Assembly (NCBI GenBank): GCA_958403385.1
Contig: CATXXC010000022.1
Span: 1 to 40,866, forward strand
Source of the DNA: an uncultured Collinsella sp.
GTDB lineage: Bacteria > Actinomycetota > Coriobacteriia > Coriobacteriales > Coriobacteriaceae
DNA length: 40,866 nt
Reading direction: 5' to 3'
The translations under genes and the position numbers were made by a program. The notes beneath the pieces were generated by a model that worked only from the letters and a program-made list of their open reading frames with translations, had not been told where the DNA came from and made no database searches. Below are positions 25,551 to 35,337 of this stretch, in pieces; positions within the stretch are counted from its first letter, which is position 1, and the number at the start of each line of letters is the position of its first letter.

Positions 25551-26267
25551 TTACTCCTCCTTCGTTTCAAAATCCATGATGATGCCCTCGACCGGCGCCG
25601 GGCCGGCGGGAATCTCGGGCGCATCGGGGTTGAGCTCGCGGTCGATATACTCCGGGTTCACGCCGTGGCCACCCAGATACTCCATGCCGGGGCCCTGGGG
25701 CTCGCCGGACGCAAGCGTCTCGTTGGCAGCCATGCCGTGCGCGTTGCCGGTCTTCACGGCCGAGGCGGCGCGCAGGGCGTCAAGCTCACGCTTGCACTCC
25801 TGGCACATACCGACGGTACGGGCGGCCTGCTCGGCCTCCATGCCGCCGGCCTTTTGCAGCAGGCGCTTGGCGTAGTCGATCTCCTTGTGCGGGGCAAACG
25901 GCTTGCCGCAGCGCGAGCAGTGCTCGAGCGTGTAGACGCTCTTGCTGGTGAGGTCGTCCTTGCTCATGACGGCCAGCTCAAACTCCTCGGTGAGCTTGAT
26001 GGCCTCCATGGGGCAGGCTTCCTCACAGCGGCCGCAGAAGATGCAGCGGCCGTAGTCAATCGACCAGGTAATGGTATCGGCCGCAAGGTCGGTGTCCATG
26101 CGAATGGCATCGGCCGGGCACGCCACGCCGCAGGCACCGCAGGCGATGCAGAGCTCGGCGTTGTGCTCGGGCTTGCCACGCATGTCCTTGTTGGTGGGAA
26201 ACGGCGCAAACGGGTACTTGACCGTCGCGTCGCCGGCCTTGGCGTTAACCTTCCAAAGCTTCAGCAT
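25551..26267 (-). CDS. hyfH: hydrogenase-4 ferredoxin-like subunit (NuoI/HycF-like)
   Basis: 238 aa. Two classical [4Fe-4S] motifs, Cys40/43/46/50 and Cys75/78/81/85, carry electrons towards HyfI. Two further pairs, Cys117/Cys120 and Cys155/Cys158, form a zinc-ribbon-like C-terminal module also seen in HycF. The last ~70 residues (GMEYLGGHGVNPEY to the end) are an acidic, Pro/Gly-rich tail longer than I expect for the family. The ATG at 26267 is preceded by GAGGAGG and lies 1 bp after the hyfG stop codon. Confidence 0.93.
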   Translation of the reverse strand: MLKLWKVNAKAGDATVKYPFAPFPTNKDMRGKPEHNAELCIACGACGVACPADAIRMDTDLAADTITWSIDYGRCIFCGRCEEACPMEAIKLTEEFELAVMSKDDLTSKSVYTLEHCSRCGKPFAPHKEIDYAKRLLQKAGGMEAEQAARTVGMCQECKRELDALRAASAVKTGNAHGMAANETLASGEPQGPGMEYLGGHGVNPEYIDRELNPDAPEIPAGPAPVEGIIMDFETKEE

Positions 26268-26268
26268 A

Positions 26269-28041
26269 TTAGAGCGCCTCCTCATCGAGCGGCGCGGCCA
26301 CGGTGCCCTCGCCCGCAAGCGGCGACTTGTCGCGCCAGACGTTCTCGAACTGCTCCTTATCGAGCACGTGGTCGCGCTTGGCGGCGACATCGGTCACCGT
26401 CACGCGGTCGGTGCAGGAGTAGCACGGGTCGAGCGAGCCGACGATCAGCGCCGCGTCGCCCACGGTGTTGCCGCGGAACATGTAGCGCAGGACCGGCCAG
26501 TTGCTATACGTGGCGGCCTTGGCGCGCCAGCGGTAGCACTTCTGGTTGTTGCCGAGCATGGCCCAGTGCACGTCCTCGCCGCGCGGCGCCTCGGTGGCAC
26601 CGATGGCGTACTTGTGCGGGGTGTACTCCCAATCCGTGGTGAGGATGGGGCCCGACGGGCAGTTCTCGAGCATGGTCTCGATCATGTCGATCGAATCGTA
26701 GACCTCCTGGATGCGAACGGCGGTACGGCCGAAGGCATCGCAGGTGTCGGCCGTAGCGGCGTGCATCTTTTGGACGTCCGGATCGGCGTAGCCATCGAAG
26801 GGATGGTCAAAGCGCACGTCGCGGGCATAGCCCGAGCCACGCATGAGCGGGCCGACCGGCGAGAAGTCGCGTGCGATCTTGCGGTCCAAGATGCCGATGC
26901 CACTCGTACGCTCGATAAAGTTGGGCGTGGAGAGCAAGACATCGACGAGTTCCTGGACCTCGGAGCGCAGCTGGTGGATGGTCGTGAGCGTGGAAAGCTT
27001 CTGCTCGGCCAGGATGTCGCGGCGCACGCCGCCGATCACATTGAGGCCGTAGGTCTTGCGGTGACCGGAGAGCTTCTCGGCCAGGTCCATGGACTTCTCG
27101 CGGACGCGGAAGAACTGCTGGAAGCCGGAGTCGAAGCCCGTGTAGTGAGACGCCAGGCCAATGTTGAGCAGATGCGAGTGCAGGCGCTCGACCTCGAGCA
27201 TGATGGCGCGGATGTACTGGGCGCGCGGCGGGACATGAATGCCCTGGGCGCGCTCGACGGCCTCGGCATAGGCCACCGAGTGGGCGCAGCCGCAGATGCC
27301 GCAGATGCGGTCGGCGAGGAACGTCACGGCGTCATAGTTCAGGCGCGTCTCGGCGACCTTCTCCATGCCGCGGTGCACGTAGAACAGACGGTAGTCGGCG
27401 TCGACGATCGTCTCGCCCTCGACGAACAGGCGGAAGTGACCGGGCTCGTCGGAGGTAATGTGCAGCGGGCCCATGGGAACGAGCGTCGTCTCCTTGCCCT
27501 TGGTATCGGCCAAGAACTCGTAGTTTTCCATGTCGCTCGCAGGAGCAGGACGGAAACGATAGTCCATGGAGTCCTTGCGCAGCGGGTACAGGCCGCTGGG
27601 CCAATCGTCGGGCAGCACCAGGCGACGACGATCAGGCAGACCCTCAGGGATCAGGCCGAACATATCGCGCAGCTCGCGCTCGCCCCACACGCAGGCGGGG
27701 ACGAACGGCGTCACGGACGGGAACGTCATCTTGGCGGGATCGACCTCGGTGCGCACGGTCACCCAGCCGGGGTCCTCCCCCTCCATGGAGATGACGTAAT
27801 ACACGGCGTAACGGCCGCACAGGCTGCGCTCATCGTTGCCGATGATCACGGGAATCCAGCCGTAGCGCTCGTAGTACAGGTAGTGGACGGCCTCGGGCAG
27901 CTTGTCCTGCTTGACGGTAATCGTCAGCTGGTCCTCACACTGCCACTCGACCTTCTCGATGCAGCCCGGAACGGCGCGGCGCAGGGCCTCGACATGGCTC
28001 TCGCAGCGACGGGCATACACCTTGTTCTCAGTTTCAATCAT
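26269..28041 (-). CDS. hyfG: hydrogenase-4 large subunit, NiFe catalytic (NuoC-NuoD fusion)
   Basis: A 590-aa catalytic subunit that makes H2. An N-terminal NuoC-like domain (about 1-170, with GERELRDMFGL) is fused to the NuoD-like large subunit. The four NiFe cysteines are present: RICGICGCAH (Cys247, Cys250) and DPCYSC (Cys540, Cys543). By analogy with HycE, HycI should cut after Arg546 in CTDR, removing 44 residues. All NiFe ligands are cysteine, not selenocysteine. The presence of these ligands, absent from true complex I, identifies a group 4a hydrogenase. It starts 3 bp after hyfF. Confidence 0.96.
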   Translation of the reverse strand: MIETENKVYARRCESHVEALRRAVPGCIEKVEWQCEDQLTITVKQDKLPEAVHYLYYERYGWIPVIIGNDERSLCGRYAVYYVISMEGEDPGWVTVRTEVDPAKMTFPSVTPFVPACVWGERELRDMFGLIPEGLPDRRRLVLPDDWPSGLYPLRKDSMDYRFRPAPASDMENYEFLADTKGKETTLVPMGPLHITSDEPGHFRLFVEGETIVDADYRLFYVHRGMEKVAETRLNYDAVTFLADRICGICGCAHSVAYAEAVERAQGIHVPPRAQYIRAIMLEVERLHSHLLNIGLASHYTGFDSGFQQFFRVREKSMDLAEKLSGHRKTYGLNVIGGVRRDILAEQKLSTLTTIHQLRSEVQELVDVLLSTPNFIERTSGIGILDRKIARDFSPVGPLMRGSGYARDVRFDHPFDGYADPDVQKMHAATADTCDAFGRTAVRIQEVYDSIDMIETMLENCPSGPILTTDWEYTPHKYAIGATEAPRGEDVHWAMLGNNQKCYRWRAKAATYSNWPVLRYMFRGNTVGDAALIVGSLDPCYSCTDRVTVTDVAAKRDHVLDKEQFENVWRDKSPLAGEGTVAAPLDEEAL

Positions 28042-28044
28042 TCG

Positions 28045-29604
28045 TTACTCCACCTCGCTCTGAGCGGTCTCGGTACCGAACACAGCGCGGTACATCGGCG
28101 TCGCGTGAAGTTCCTCGGTGCTCTGCTCGAGCACGATGCCGGTCGCGGTCTCCACACCGTGCACGAGGGGCAGCGGGGTGGCGATGCCAAACCACAAGAT
28201 CATGACAGCCAGGATGATTTCGGGGATAAGCATGAGCGCCGGGGCCTCATGCTTGCCCATGCCCTGGGGCGCATGGCCGAACACAGACTTGAGTGCGATG
28301 CGGGTGAGCGCGGAGATGGCCACGGTAAGACCGAGGGCGACCACGACGACCAGCCACATGGGACCGGCGGTAACACCGGCGACAAAAGTCAGGAACTCGG
28401 AGATAAACATGCCAAAGGGCGGGAAGGCACCGAGACCGAGCAGCGCCAGGATGGCGAGCGCGGCGGTTGCGGGGGCAACCTCGACGACGCCCTGGATCTT
28501 GGCCAGGCTACGCGTGCCAAAGGCGTGCTGGATGTTGCCGGACACGCAGAAGGCAAGCGTCTTGGTAAAGCCGTGGAACACGCAGTGCAGCAGGGCCGCG
28601 GCGATACCCAGCGGGCCACCGATACCCAGGCACAGGGCGATAACGCCCACGTTCTCCACAGACGAGTACGCAAAGCGGCGCTTGAGATCGTCCTGGCGGA
28701 ACATAGAAAGTGCCGCCACCAAAATGGACAGCGTGCCGACGATCAGCAGCAAAAGTTGCGGATACTCGGCGCCCACGGCCTGGATAGTAAAGCCGTAGAA
28801 GCGCATGATCACGAGCATGGCGCACTTAAGCAGCACACCCGAGAGCAGGGCCGAGACAGGGCTCGGAGCCTGGGAGTGGGCATCGGGCAGCCAAGTGTGC
28901 ATGGGGAACAGGCCGGCCTTGGTGCCAAAGCCGATCACGATAAACGCAAAGGCGAGGCGCATGAGCGTCGGGTCGAACTGGTCGGCATACGGCAGCACGC
29001 ACGACAGGAATGCGGCCTCGTGGGCGTTGGGAATCACGTCGGCGGCGTTGGCGTAGATCAGCAGCGTACCGAACAGGCCAAAGGCCACGCCGGCGGTGCA
29101 GACCATCGCATACTTCCAAGAAGCCTCGAGGGCCGTCTTGTTCTTGTAGATACCCACGAGGAACACGGTGGAAAGCGTGGTTGCCTCCACGGCAGCCCAC
29201 GTGAGGATCATGTTGTTGGACAGGCACGCGAGCAGCATGGTGAACACGAACAGGCTAAACAGCGCAAAATACTGCTTGGCGCGCTCGGCGGGCATGGAGC
29301 CCTCCTCGATATCGGCCTTTACATAGGGCAGCGAGAACAGCCCGGTAAGAAAACCGATAAAGCCGATGAGCAGCACAAAGATGGCACCCAGCGAATCGAG
29401 GTGGAACCACAGGCCAAGAGCGCTCGCGGTTTCGCCGCTCATAAGGACGTCACCGGCCGTCATAATCGACAGCACCAGGACGGCTGCGACGGAGACCAGG
29501 TTGAGACCGGCAAACACGTTATAGGACGTGTTCTTGGGCAAAAACGCCATGACCAGCGAGAACACCAAAGGAGTCGCGAGCAGGGCGAGAATCAACGTTT
29601 CCAT
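28045..29604 (-). CDS. hyfF: hydrogenase-4 membrane subunit HyfF (NuoL/M/N-like antiporter)
   Basis: 519 aa, about the length of E. coli HyfF, with around a dozen or more hydrophobic segments. The proton-channel core is recognisable: TWAAVEATTLSTVFLVG (glutamate in TM5 context), GTKAGLFPMHTWLPDAHSQAPSPVSALLSG (lysine of the broken helix; residues continue after it) and VFHGFTKTLAF. It is one of three antiporter-like subunits in the operon, the Hyf rather than Hyc pattern, and should couple electron flow to ion transport. It starts 3 bp after hyfE. Confidence 0.92.
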   Translation of the reverse strand: METLILALLATPLVFSLVMAFLPKNTSYNVFAGLNLVSVAAVLVLSIMTAGDVLMSGETASALGLWFHLDSLGAIFVLLIGFIGFLTGLFSLPYVKADIEEGSMPAERAKQYFALFSLFVFTMLLACLSNNMILTWAAVEATTLSTVFLVGIYKNKTALEASWKYAMVCTAGVAFGLFGTLLIYANAADVIPNAHEAAFLSCVLPYADQFDPTLMRLAFAFIVIGFGTKAGLFPMHTWLPDAHSQAPSPVSALLSGVLLKCAMLVIMRFYGFTIQAVGAEYPQLLLLIVGTLSILVAALSMFRQDDLKRRFAYSSVENVGVIALCLGIGGPLGIAAALLHCVFHGFTKTLAFCVSGNIQHAFGTRSLAKIQGVVEVAPATAALAILALLGLGAFPPFGMFISEFLTFVAGVTAGPMWLVVVVALGLTVAISALTRIALKSVFGHAPQGMGKHEAPALMLIPEIILAVMILWFGIATPLPLVHGVETATGIVLEQSTEELHATPMYRAVFGTETAQSEVE

Positions 29605-29607
29605 GGA

Positions 29608-30261
29608 CTACCCCCTCAGCTCGGACAGGTCGCGCGCATCGAGCGAGTGGGAGTCGTCCCAAATGCGACGCACGACGATGGACATGATGATGACGGCAAA
29701 GATGGCGTCGGTGGCGATACCGATCTCGATGATCTCGGGAGCGGTGGGGGCCAAAAGCGCGAGCGTCACGTGGCTGCCGTTTTCCATAAGGCAGTATCCA
29801 AAGATCTGCTTCATGATGTTGCGCTGCGAGATGATGCAGGTAAGGCCCACAAAGAAGTGAGCGAAGCTAATGGCGAGCGCAGGCGTTGCGACCTCGGCCG
29901 TGGGCAGGCTGATCTGCGTCACGACGGCAAAGCAGATCGCGACCTCGACGGCGATGATGCAAATGGCCCACGCGGGCTTAAGGCCGGCCTTGAGCGATGC
30001 ATCGCTCGGCTCGCCCATCTTCTTATATGCGCGGTTGAGGATATAAGGAACCAGGACGACCTTGGTGATAAAGGCGGATCCGGCCCACATAAGCAGCTCC
30101 TGCGCACCGGTAGTGGCACCGAGCGTAGCGAGCAGTCCCACGAGCACCAGCGACTGCACCGCATACCAGCGGATGGCGTGCTTGATGTTCTTGGAGACGA
30201 CCACCATGGTGGACGTGACGATCAGAAGGCCGCCAAGGATGTTGACGATCGAATAACCCAT
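29608..30261 (-). CDS. hyfE: hydrogenase-4 membrane subunit HyfE
   Basis: 217 aa, nearly the same length as E. coli HyfE. It is highly hydrophobic with about seven membrane segments and has a NuoK-like portion in its C-terminal half (MENGSHVTLALLAP, with the conserved Glu in a membrane segment). The ORF lies between hyfD and hyfF in the order typical of hydrogenase-4. It has no counterpart in the smaller hyc operon, which supports the FHL-2 assignment. The gap to hyfD is 13 bp. Confidence 0.9.
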   Translation of the reverse strand: MGYSIVNILGGLLIVTSTMVVVSKNIKHAIRWYAVQSLVLVGLLATLGATTGAQELLMWAGSAFITKVVLVPYILNRAYKKMGEPSDASLKAGLKPAWAICIIAVEVAICFAVVTQISLPTAEVATPALAISFAHFFVGLTCIISQRNIMKQIFGYCLMENGSHVTLALLAPTAPEIIEIGIATDAIFAVIIMSIVVRRIWDDSHSLDARDLSELRG

Positions 30262-30274
30262 GTCGTTCTACCTC

Positions 30275-31732
30275 CTAACCGATCCAGCTGGCCGAAAGCG
30301 GGCCGCTGACGATGACCATGATGATGAGCACGATGAACACGAACGCCATCGCGCGGGGAAGCGGGGCTCCCGCAGCGACCTCTTCGCTCGGCTCGCCGGG
30401 CAGGCAATAGCCCATCCACTTGAGGAACCAGGCGAAGGTGGCGACAGTCTCGGCAACCATGATGCACACGAGCACCAGGATCGCGACATTGCCGGCACCC
30501 ACAGAGAAGCCGCCGGCGATGATCTGGAACTTCGAGAAGAACGTGTTCATGGGCGGCACGCCGGCAATAGCGAGTGCCGCGACACCAAAGCCCACGCCCG
30601 AGATCGGGTACTTCTTTACGATGCCGCGAAGCTTGGGCAGCATACGCGTGCCGAGCGTAAAGGAGAACGAACCGGCGATCAGGAAGAACAGCGTCTTGGC
30701 GAAGGCATGGTTAAAGATGTGGCACACGGCGCCATCGAAGGCGAGCTGGCTACCAAAGACCGAAAGGCCCAGACCAAAGAACACGTAGGAGAGCTGGGCG
30801 ATCGTGGAGAAGGCCAGCAGACGCTTCATGTCCTTTTGCGGCAGGTACATAAGGAAACCAAAGAGCATGGTGACCATGGCGTCGATAATGGCAACCCAGC
30901 CCACAATCTCGGGAATCTCCCCGGCAGAGACGAGCGCACGAGCGAACACGCACACGCCGACCTTGACCATCGAGGCGCCATGCAGGTAGGCCGAAACAGG
31001 CGTCGGCGCCTCCATGGCCGAAGGCAGCCACATGTACATGGGGACCTGTGCGGACTTGGCCCAGGCCGCAAACAACACGAGCAAAAGGACGATAGCCTTG
31101 AGCTTGGCGTCGAGGCCGGCAATCGCGGTGATGGCGAAGGTGCCGGTGTGGGCAAACACGATGGCGGCACCCAGATACAGGCCGAGTGCACCGATATGCG
31201 TGATGATCAGAGCCTTCATGCCGGCCTTCTTGGCCGTAGGCGACATGTAGTAGCTAATGAGGCCCCAAGAGCACGCACCCGTGATCTCAAAGAACACGAG
31301 CTGGCCCAAAAGGGTCGAGCTGTACACGAGGCCGGCCATGGCGCCGATGAAGGTCGCGAGGTACGCGTAGAAGCGACGACGCGGCGCGTCGGGATGCTCA
31401 CGGTTATTCTCGCTCATATAGGGAATCGAATAGATCACGACAAGCAGGCCGATACCCACAAAGGCGGGCGCGAGCAGCGTGCTCATACGATCGAAGGTGA
31501 ATCCCATGACGAGGGTCTGCCCAAACGAGATCAGGGGGACCTGCGTGTCGGGCATGCCGGCGCCAGCGAAATTCGCGGCGAGGGCGATGGTGCAGACCGT
31601 CGAGACGGCGGCACCCAAAACGCTGAACCACTTGGCGTACGGACGGGGGAACAGGGCGACGAGCACCGAGGCCACCATCGGGGCCGCGATAGCGACCAAG
31701 CCGAGAAGGGACAGACTGACTGCAAATGACAT
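30275..31732 (-). CDS. hyfD: hydrogenase-4 membrane subunit HyfD (NuoL/M/N-like antiporter)
   Basis: 485 aa. Antiporter-like core motifs are visible: QLVFFEITGACSWGLI (glutamate), AAWAKSAQVPMYMWLP then AMEAPTPVSAYLHGASMVK (lysine and broken-helix region) and HIFNHAFAKTLFFL. It is probably an ion-translocating subunit that sits beside HyfB and HyfF. The nearest alternative is an Mrp or NuoN/L subunit, but the operon context fixes it. It starts 15 bp after the hyfC stop codon. Confidence 0.92.
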   Translation of the reverse strand: MSFAVSLSLLGLVAIAAPMVASVLVALFPRPYAKWFSVLGAAVSTVCTIALAANFAGAGMPDTQVPLISFGQTLVMGFTFDRMSTLLAPAFVGIGLLVVIYSIPYMSENNREHPDAPRRRFYAYLATFIGAMAGLVYSSTLLGQLVFFEITGACSWGLISYYMSPTAKKAGMKALIITHIGALGLYLGAAIVFAHTGTFAITAIAGLDAKLKAIVLLLVLFAAWAKSAQVPMYMWLPSAMEAPTPVSAYLHGASMVKVGVCVFARALVSAGEIPEIVGWVAIIDAMVTMLFGFLMYLPQKDMKRLLAFSTIAQLSYVFFGLGLSVFGSQLAFDGAVCHIFNHAFAKTLFFLIAGSFSFTLGTRMLPKLRGIVKKYPISGVGFGVAALAIAGVPPMNTFFSKFQIIAGGFSVGAGNVAILVLVCIMVAETVATFAWFLKWMGYCLPGEPSEEVAAGAPLPRAMAFVFIVLIIMVIVSGPLSASWIG

Positions 31733-31747
31733 TGTTTCTCCCTTCTC

Positions 31748-32674
31748 CTACACGCCGACGACCACGAAGACAAACGCCAGAACGGCGATGCCCACGACGG
31801 CCCAGGTCTGATTGCCGAGCACCTTAAAACGCGAGCGCGAGCAAGAGTTCTCGATCACGCCGCACACGACAAAGTCGATCAGGCACTTCACCAGGAAGAT
31901 GACCGCGCCCAGAACGGCGGCGGCGCCCACGGTCGCGGGCTCGCCCCAGGGGACAAAGATCGCGCAGAACCAAGCGAGGACCAGGACCTGCTTCATGGAC
32001 ATGGCGAGCTTGGCCATGGCGAGCGACGGGCCGGAAAGCTCGGCGAGCGGACCTTCCTGAAGCTCCTGCTCGGCCTCGGCCTGGTCAAACGGCAGCTTGC
32101 CGAGTTCCATGTAGCAGGCGATCGCAAAGGCGATGCCGGCGAGGATCACGGCGACCGGCGCGTCGACGGCGCCCGTCATGATGTGCTGACCCATAGTGGC
32201 GATGTCGGTGGAGCCGCACACCAGGGCGGCGGCGAACAGCGCCAGCAGCATGGACGGCTCGATGAGCACGCTCATGAGCAGCTCGCGGACGCCGCCGATA
32301 CCGGCGTAGGCGTTGGACGAATCCACACCGCAGAGGGCGAAGAAGAAGCGGGCGAGCGCCAGGCTGTACATGATGGTGATGGCGTCACCAAAGACCGGGA
32401 TGGGGCTTTGTGCCGTAAAGAGCGGCAGGCCCATCGCGAGCATAAAGGCGACGGCGAAAAACAGCGGCGGCATGATGCGCAGCGCAAAGCTCGCATCCTC
32501 GCTCTGGGACTCGGGGCGCGCAAAGAGCTTGGCCAGGTCGCGGTAGTCCTGCATGATGCTGGGGCCGCGACGGTTGTGCATCTTGGCGCGGATAACGCGA
32601 CCGAGACCGGAGAAGAACGGCGCGACGGCCATAACGACCACGCCCTGCAGAACGGCAAGTACGATGTTGTTCAT
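31748..32674 (-). CDS. hyfC: hydrogenase-4 membrane subunit HyfC (NuoH/HycD-like)
   Basis: 308 aa with about eight hydrophobic segments. It anchors the soluble arm to the membrane. The NuoH-like cytoplasmic loop motifs are present: NRRGPSIMQDYRDLAKLF and PFDQAEAEQELQEGPLAELSG (a Glu-rich loop, as in HycD). The ATG at 32674 has GGGAGAG directly upstream. It begins 12 bp after hyfB. Confidence 0.93.
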   Translation of the reverse strand: MNNIVLAVLQGVVVMAVAPFFSGLGRVIRAKMHNRRGPSIMQDYRDLAKLFARPESQSEDASFALRIMPPLFFAVAFMLAMGLPLFTAQSPIPVFGDAITIMYSLALARFFFALCGVDSSNAYAGIGGVRELLMSVLIEPSMLLALFAAALVCGSTDIATMGQHIMTGAVDAPVAVILAGIAFAIACYMELGKLPFDQAEAEQELQEGPLAELSGPSLAMAKLAMSMKQVLVLAWFCAIFVPWGEPATVGAAAVLGAVIFLVKCLIDFVVCGVIENSCSRSRFKVLGNQTWAVVGIAVLAFVFVVVGV

Positions 32675-32686
32675 GCTCTCCCCTCC

Positions 32687-34705
32687 TTAACCCATTTGCA
32701 CGGCGAGCACGAGGAACACCACGAGTGCCGCGACGATGTAGCAGATATAGATGCTGTAGTTGCCGCCCTCGAGCTTAGTCGCGAGGTCGGCGAGCTTCTC
32801 GACACCCTTATGCGGGGCATCGACGAGAACCTTGTCGGGTACGGGCTCCACAGCCTCGGCCACACCGGTGAGCTTCTGGAAGAAGTGCGCGATGGACCAG
32901 CAGACGGCCGTGCAGCGGTCGCGCAGCGTGTAGAGAGGCTGCATAAACCAGGACACCTCGGAGGCAAAGGTCGTGGCCACGACAGGCATATGCTCGTTGG
33001 GAGCATAGCCGCACGCCCACGGCTGGGACTTCTGCACCTTGCCGACGGTCTTGAGCTTGCGATAACCGCAGGCAAGGCCGACGAGCACCACGAGCGCAAT
33101 GGCGATCGCGGGCGTGGAGGTGGCAGCGCCGGAGTATTGGTTCATGAGCTCCATGCCTTCGGCGGCAAACACGCCACCGTACGGATGCAGCACGGACGCG
33201 GCGACATCGACCAGCACGGGCGCGATCACGGGAGCGCCAATGCCCAGCACGACGCAGATGGCCGCGAGCAGGCCCTGCGCAAACACCATAGGGGCGGGAA
33301 CCTCCTTGGCATTGGCCGCTGCCTCGGAGCGGGGCGCGGAGGCAAAGGAGACGCCATAGGCCTTGACGAAGCACGTGACAGCCAGCGCGCCGGTAATGGC
33401 AAGCGCGACGGCAGCGAACACGGCCACGATCATGACGGCCTTGTCGCCCTGCATGGCGGCGTTAAACAGCGACTGGTAGGTAAACCACTCGGACACGAAG
33501 CCGTTGAAGGGCGGGATGGCCGAGATGGCAAGCGCGCCAACGAGGAAGCAGATGGCCGTTGCCGGCATACGACGGAACAGACCGCCCATCTTCTCCATAT
33601 TGCGCGTACCCGTGGAGTACAGCAGCGCACCGGCGCCCAAGAACAGCTCGCCCTTAAACATCGCGTGGTTAAACGTGTGGTAGAGGGCGGCCATCAGAGC
33701 CAGGACGGCGATGCCGACCGAGTTGAGCGCCATGGCGGCCATGGAGGCGCCAACGCCGAGCAGAATGATGCCGATGTTCTCGACGGAGTGATAGGCCAGC
33801 AGGCGCTTGATGTCATGCTCCTGCAGGGCGAAGGCCACGCCGAGGACCGACGAGATCGCACCGAAGACCATGACCATAAGGCCCCACCAGACCTGAACGC
33901 CCGAGGCGGAGAGCAGGTCGAGACCAACCTTGAGGATGCCGAAGATACCGATCTTGATCATGCCGCCGGACATGAGGGCCGACACGTTGGACGGCGCCTC
34001 GGGATGTGCCTTGGGCAGCCAGCCGTGCAGCGGGATGATACCGGCCTTGGCGCCAAAGCCAAAGAAGGCGAGCACGAAGCACACGGATGCGACCGCGGGA
34101 CTAAACTGCGTAGCGCGGAAATCCGCAAAGGCAAACGAGCCACCGGCGAAGTTGGTCATGGTGAGGAAGCTCGCCATGATGAGCACAAAGCCCACGTGCG
34201 CGATCACAAAGTAGAGCCAACCACCGTGGATGGAGTTCTCGTTCTCCTCGATCACGACCAGGAAGTACGAGGTCAGCGACATGAGCTCAAAGGCGACCAG
34301 GAACCAAAACACGTTGTCGGCGGTGATGACGAGCATCATGGACGCCACGAAGGTGTTAAAGAAGAAGCCGGCGCGGCCCTTTTTGCCCGGGTACTCATCA
34401 AAGTAGTTGAGACCGTAGATCGAACCGGCAAACGCGAGCACCGAGATGAGCGCCACGAACAGACCGGACAGCTGATTGAGCAGCAGCTGGAAATGGGCAA
34501 ACGGGAAAAACACGATGGTGTCAACCGACGTGACATCGCCCAGCACGGCCTGGATACCGGCCACAAACGAAAGCACCGCGGCGGCGGCGCCGATAAGGCA
34601 GCCGGCGGTTTTGGCAGCGTTATCGGCCTTGATCAGCAGAACCGAGGCGAGCGCACCGATGCACGAGACGGCAAGCGATGCGATAAACAGCGTCATGCTA
34701 TCCAT
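32687..34705 (-). CDS. hyfB: hydrogenase-4 membrane subunit HyfB (NuoL/HycC-like)
   Basis: A 672-aa subunit, the size of E. coli HyfB and HycC. An antiporter-like core with VAFELMSLTSYFLV, FGAKAGIIPLHGWLPKAHPEAP and YHTFNHAMFKGELFL is followed by an extended C-terminal region with a further membrane segment at the extreme end (AALVVFLVLAVQMG), consistent with the lateral-helix type of extension. It should conduct ions. Its ATG lies inside the last codons of hyfA (8-bp overlap) with GGGAG upstream. Confidence 0.93.
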   Translation of the reverse strand: MDSMTLFIASLAVSCIGALASVLLIKADNAAKTAGCLIGAAAAVLSFVAGIQAVLGDVTSVDTIVFFPFAHFQLLLNQLSGLFVALISVLAFAGSIYGLNYFDEYPGKKGRAGFFFNTFVASMMLVITADNVFWFLVAFELMSLTSYFLVVIEENENSIHGGWLYFVIAHVGFVLIMASFLTMTNFAGGSFAFADFRATQFSPAVASVCFVLAFFGFGAKAGIIPLHGWLPKAHPEAPSNVSALMSGGMIKIGIFGILKVGLDLLSASGVQVWWGLMVMVFGAISSVLGVAFALQEHDIKRLLAYHSVENIGIILLGVGASMAAMALNSVGIAVLALMAALYHTFNHAMFKGELFLGAGALLYSTGTRNMEKMGGLFRRMPATAICFLVGALAISAIPPFNGFVSEWFTYQSLFNAAMQGDKAVMIVAVFAAVALAITGALAVTCFVKAYGVSFASAPRSEAAANAKEVPAPMVFAQGLLAAICVVLGIGAPVIAPVLVDVAASVLHPYGGVFAAEGMELMNQYSGAATSTPAIAIALVVLVGLACGYRKLKTVGKVQKSQPWACGYAPNEHMPVVATTFASEVSWFMQPLYTLRDRCTAVCWSIAHFFQKLTGVAEAVEPVPDKVLVDAPHKGVEKLADLATKLEGGNYSIYICYIVAALVVFLVLAVQMG

Positions 34706-35315
34706 TGTTTACGCTCCCTTCTGCTTTCTCGGAGAGGCCCTGGGCCACAGCGGTAACGTCGACGACCGGACCGTTTTCGATCGAACGCAGGCGCTTGGCC
34801 TCGTCGAGCTCGCGATCGGCCGCGCCGCCCATGACGGTCAGCGCCTTGGTGGGGCACGCCGCCACACAATGCGGGCCGTCTGGATCGAAGGCGCACAGGT
34901 CGCACTTGACAGCGCAGGTGTACTGGCCAGGAGCCCACGTAAGCAGGCTGCTCAGGGACTTAGGATACGAAGGCGTCGGATCGCACATGCCTGCGACACC
35001 GGCGATAGACGTGCCATCGGGATGGATGGCTCCGAAGGGGCACGCGATGGCGCACAGCCTGCACCCGATGCACTCCTGCTCCTTGACGTGGATGCGGTCG
35101 CCATCGTGCTCGATGGCATTCACCGGGCAAACCTCGGCGCAGGGGGCACCCTCGCAATGGTGGCAGGCAAGGGCGGCCGAAATACCGCCGGTCTTCACGA
35201 GCGCCAGGCGCGGCGTATCCTGAAGACCCTGCATCCGGTGGGCGTCGGCACAGGCGGACTGGCATGTTCCGCAGCCGATGCACCTCTCCGGGTTGATGTC
35301 GATGAAGCGGTTCAT
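34698..35315 (-). CDS. hyfA: four-cluster ferredoxin subunit (HycB/HyfA-like)
   Basis: A 205-aa electron carrier between FdhF and the hydrogenase. Four [4Fe-4S] motifs are seen: CIGCGTCQSAC (12-22), CHHCEGAPCAEVC (51-63), CIGCRLCAIAC (82-92) and CDLCAFDPDGPHCVAAC (138-154). It has no signal peptide. The ATG at 35315 follows AAAGGAAG; a GTG two codons earlier is also open. It lies after fdhF across a strong hairpin (35338-35372) and overlaps hyfB. HycB and HyfA are near-identical in type; the hyf gene order decides the name. Confidence 0.9.
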   Translation of the reverse strand: MNRFIDINPERCIGCGTCQSACADAHRMQGLQDTPRLALVKTGGISAALACHHCEGAPCAEVCPVNAIEHDGDRIHVKEQECIGCRLCAIACPFGAIHPDGTSIAGVAGMCDPTPSYPKSLSSLLTWAPGQYTCAVKCDLCAFDPDGPHCVAACPTKALTVMGGAADRELDEAKRLRSIENGPVVDVTAVAQGLSEKAEGSVNNG

Positions 35316-35337
35316 CCCCACTTCCTTTCAAAATAAC

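Noticed and set aside
26071..30309. A 1412-codon open frame on the plus strand antisense to hyfH-hyfG-hyfF-hyfE
   Set aside because: It is opposite genes with clear family motifs; the His/Gly/Arg/Asp-rich translation is the usual antisense shadow in high-GC DNA.
22802..35315. Complex I (nuo) operon
   Set aside because: HyfG has both NiFe cysteine motifs and a cleavable tail, and HycH- and HycI-type maturation genes follow.
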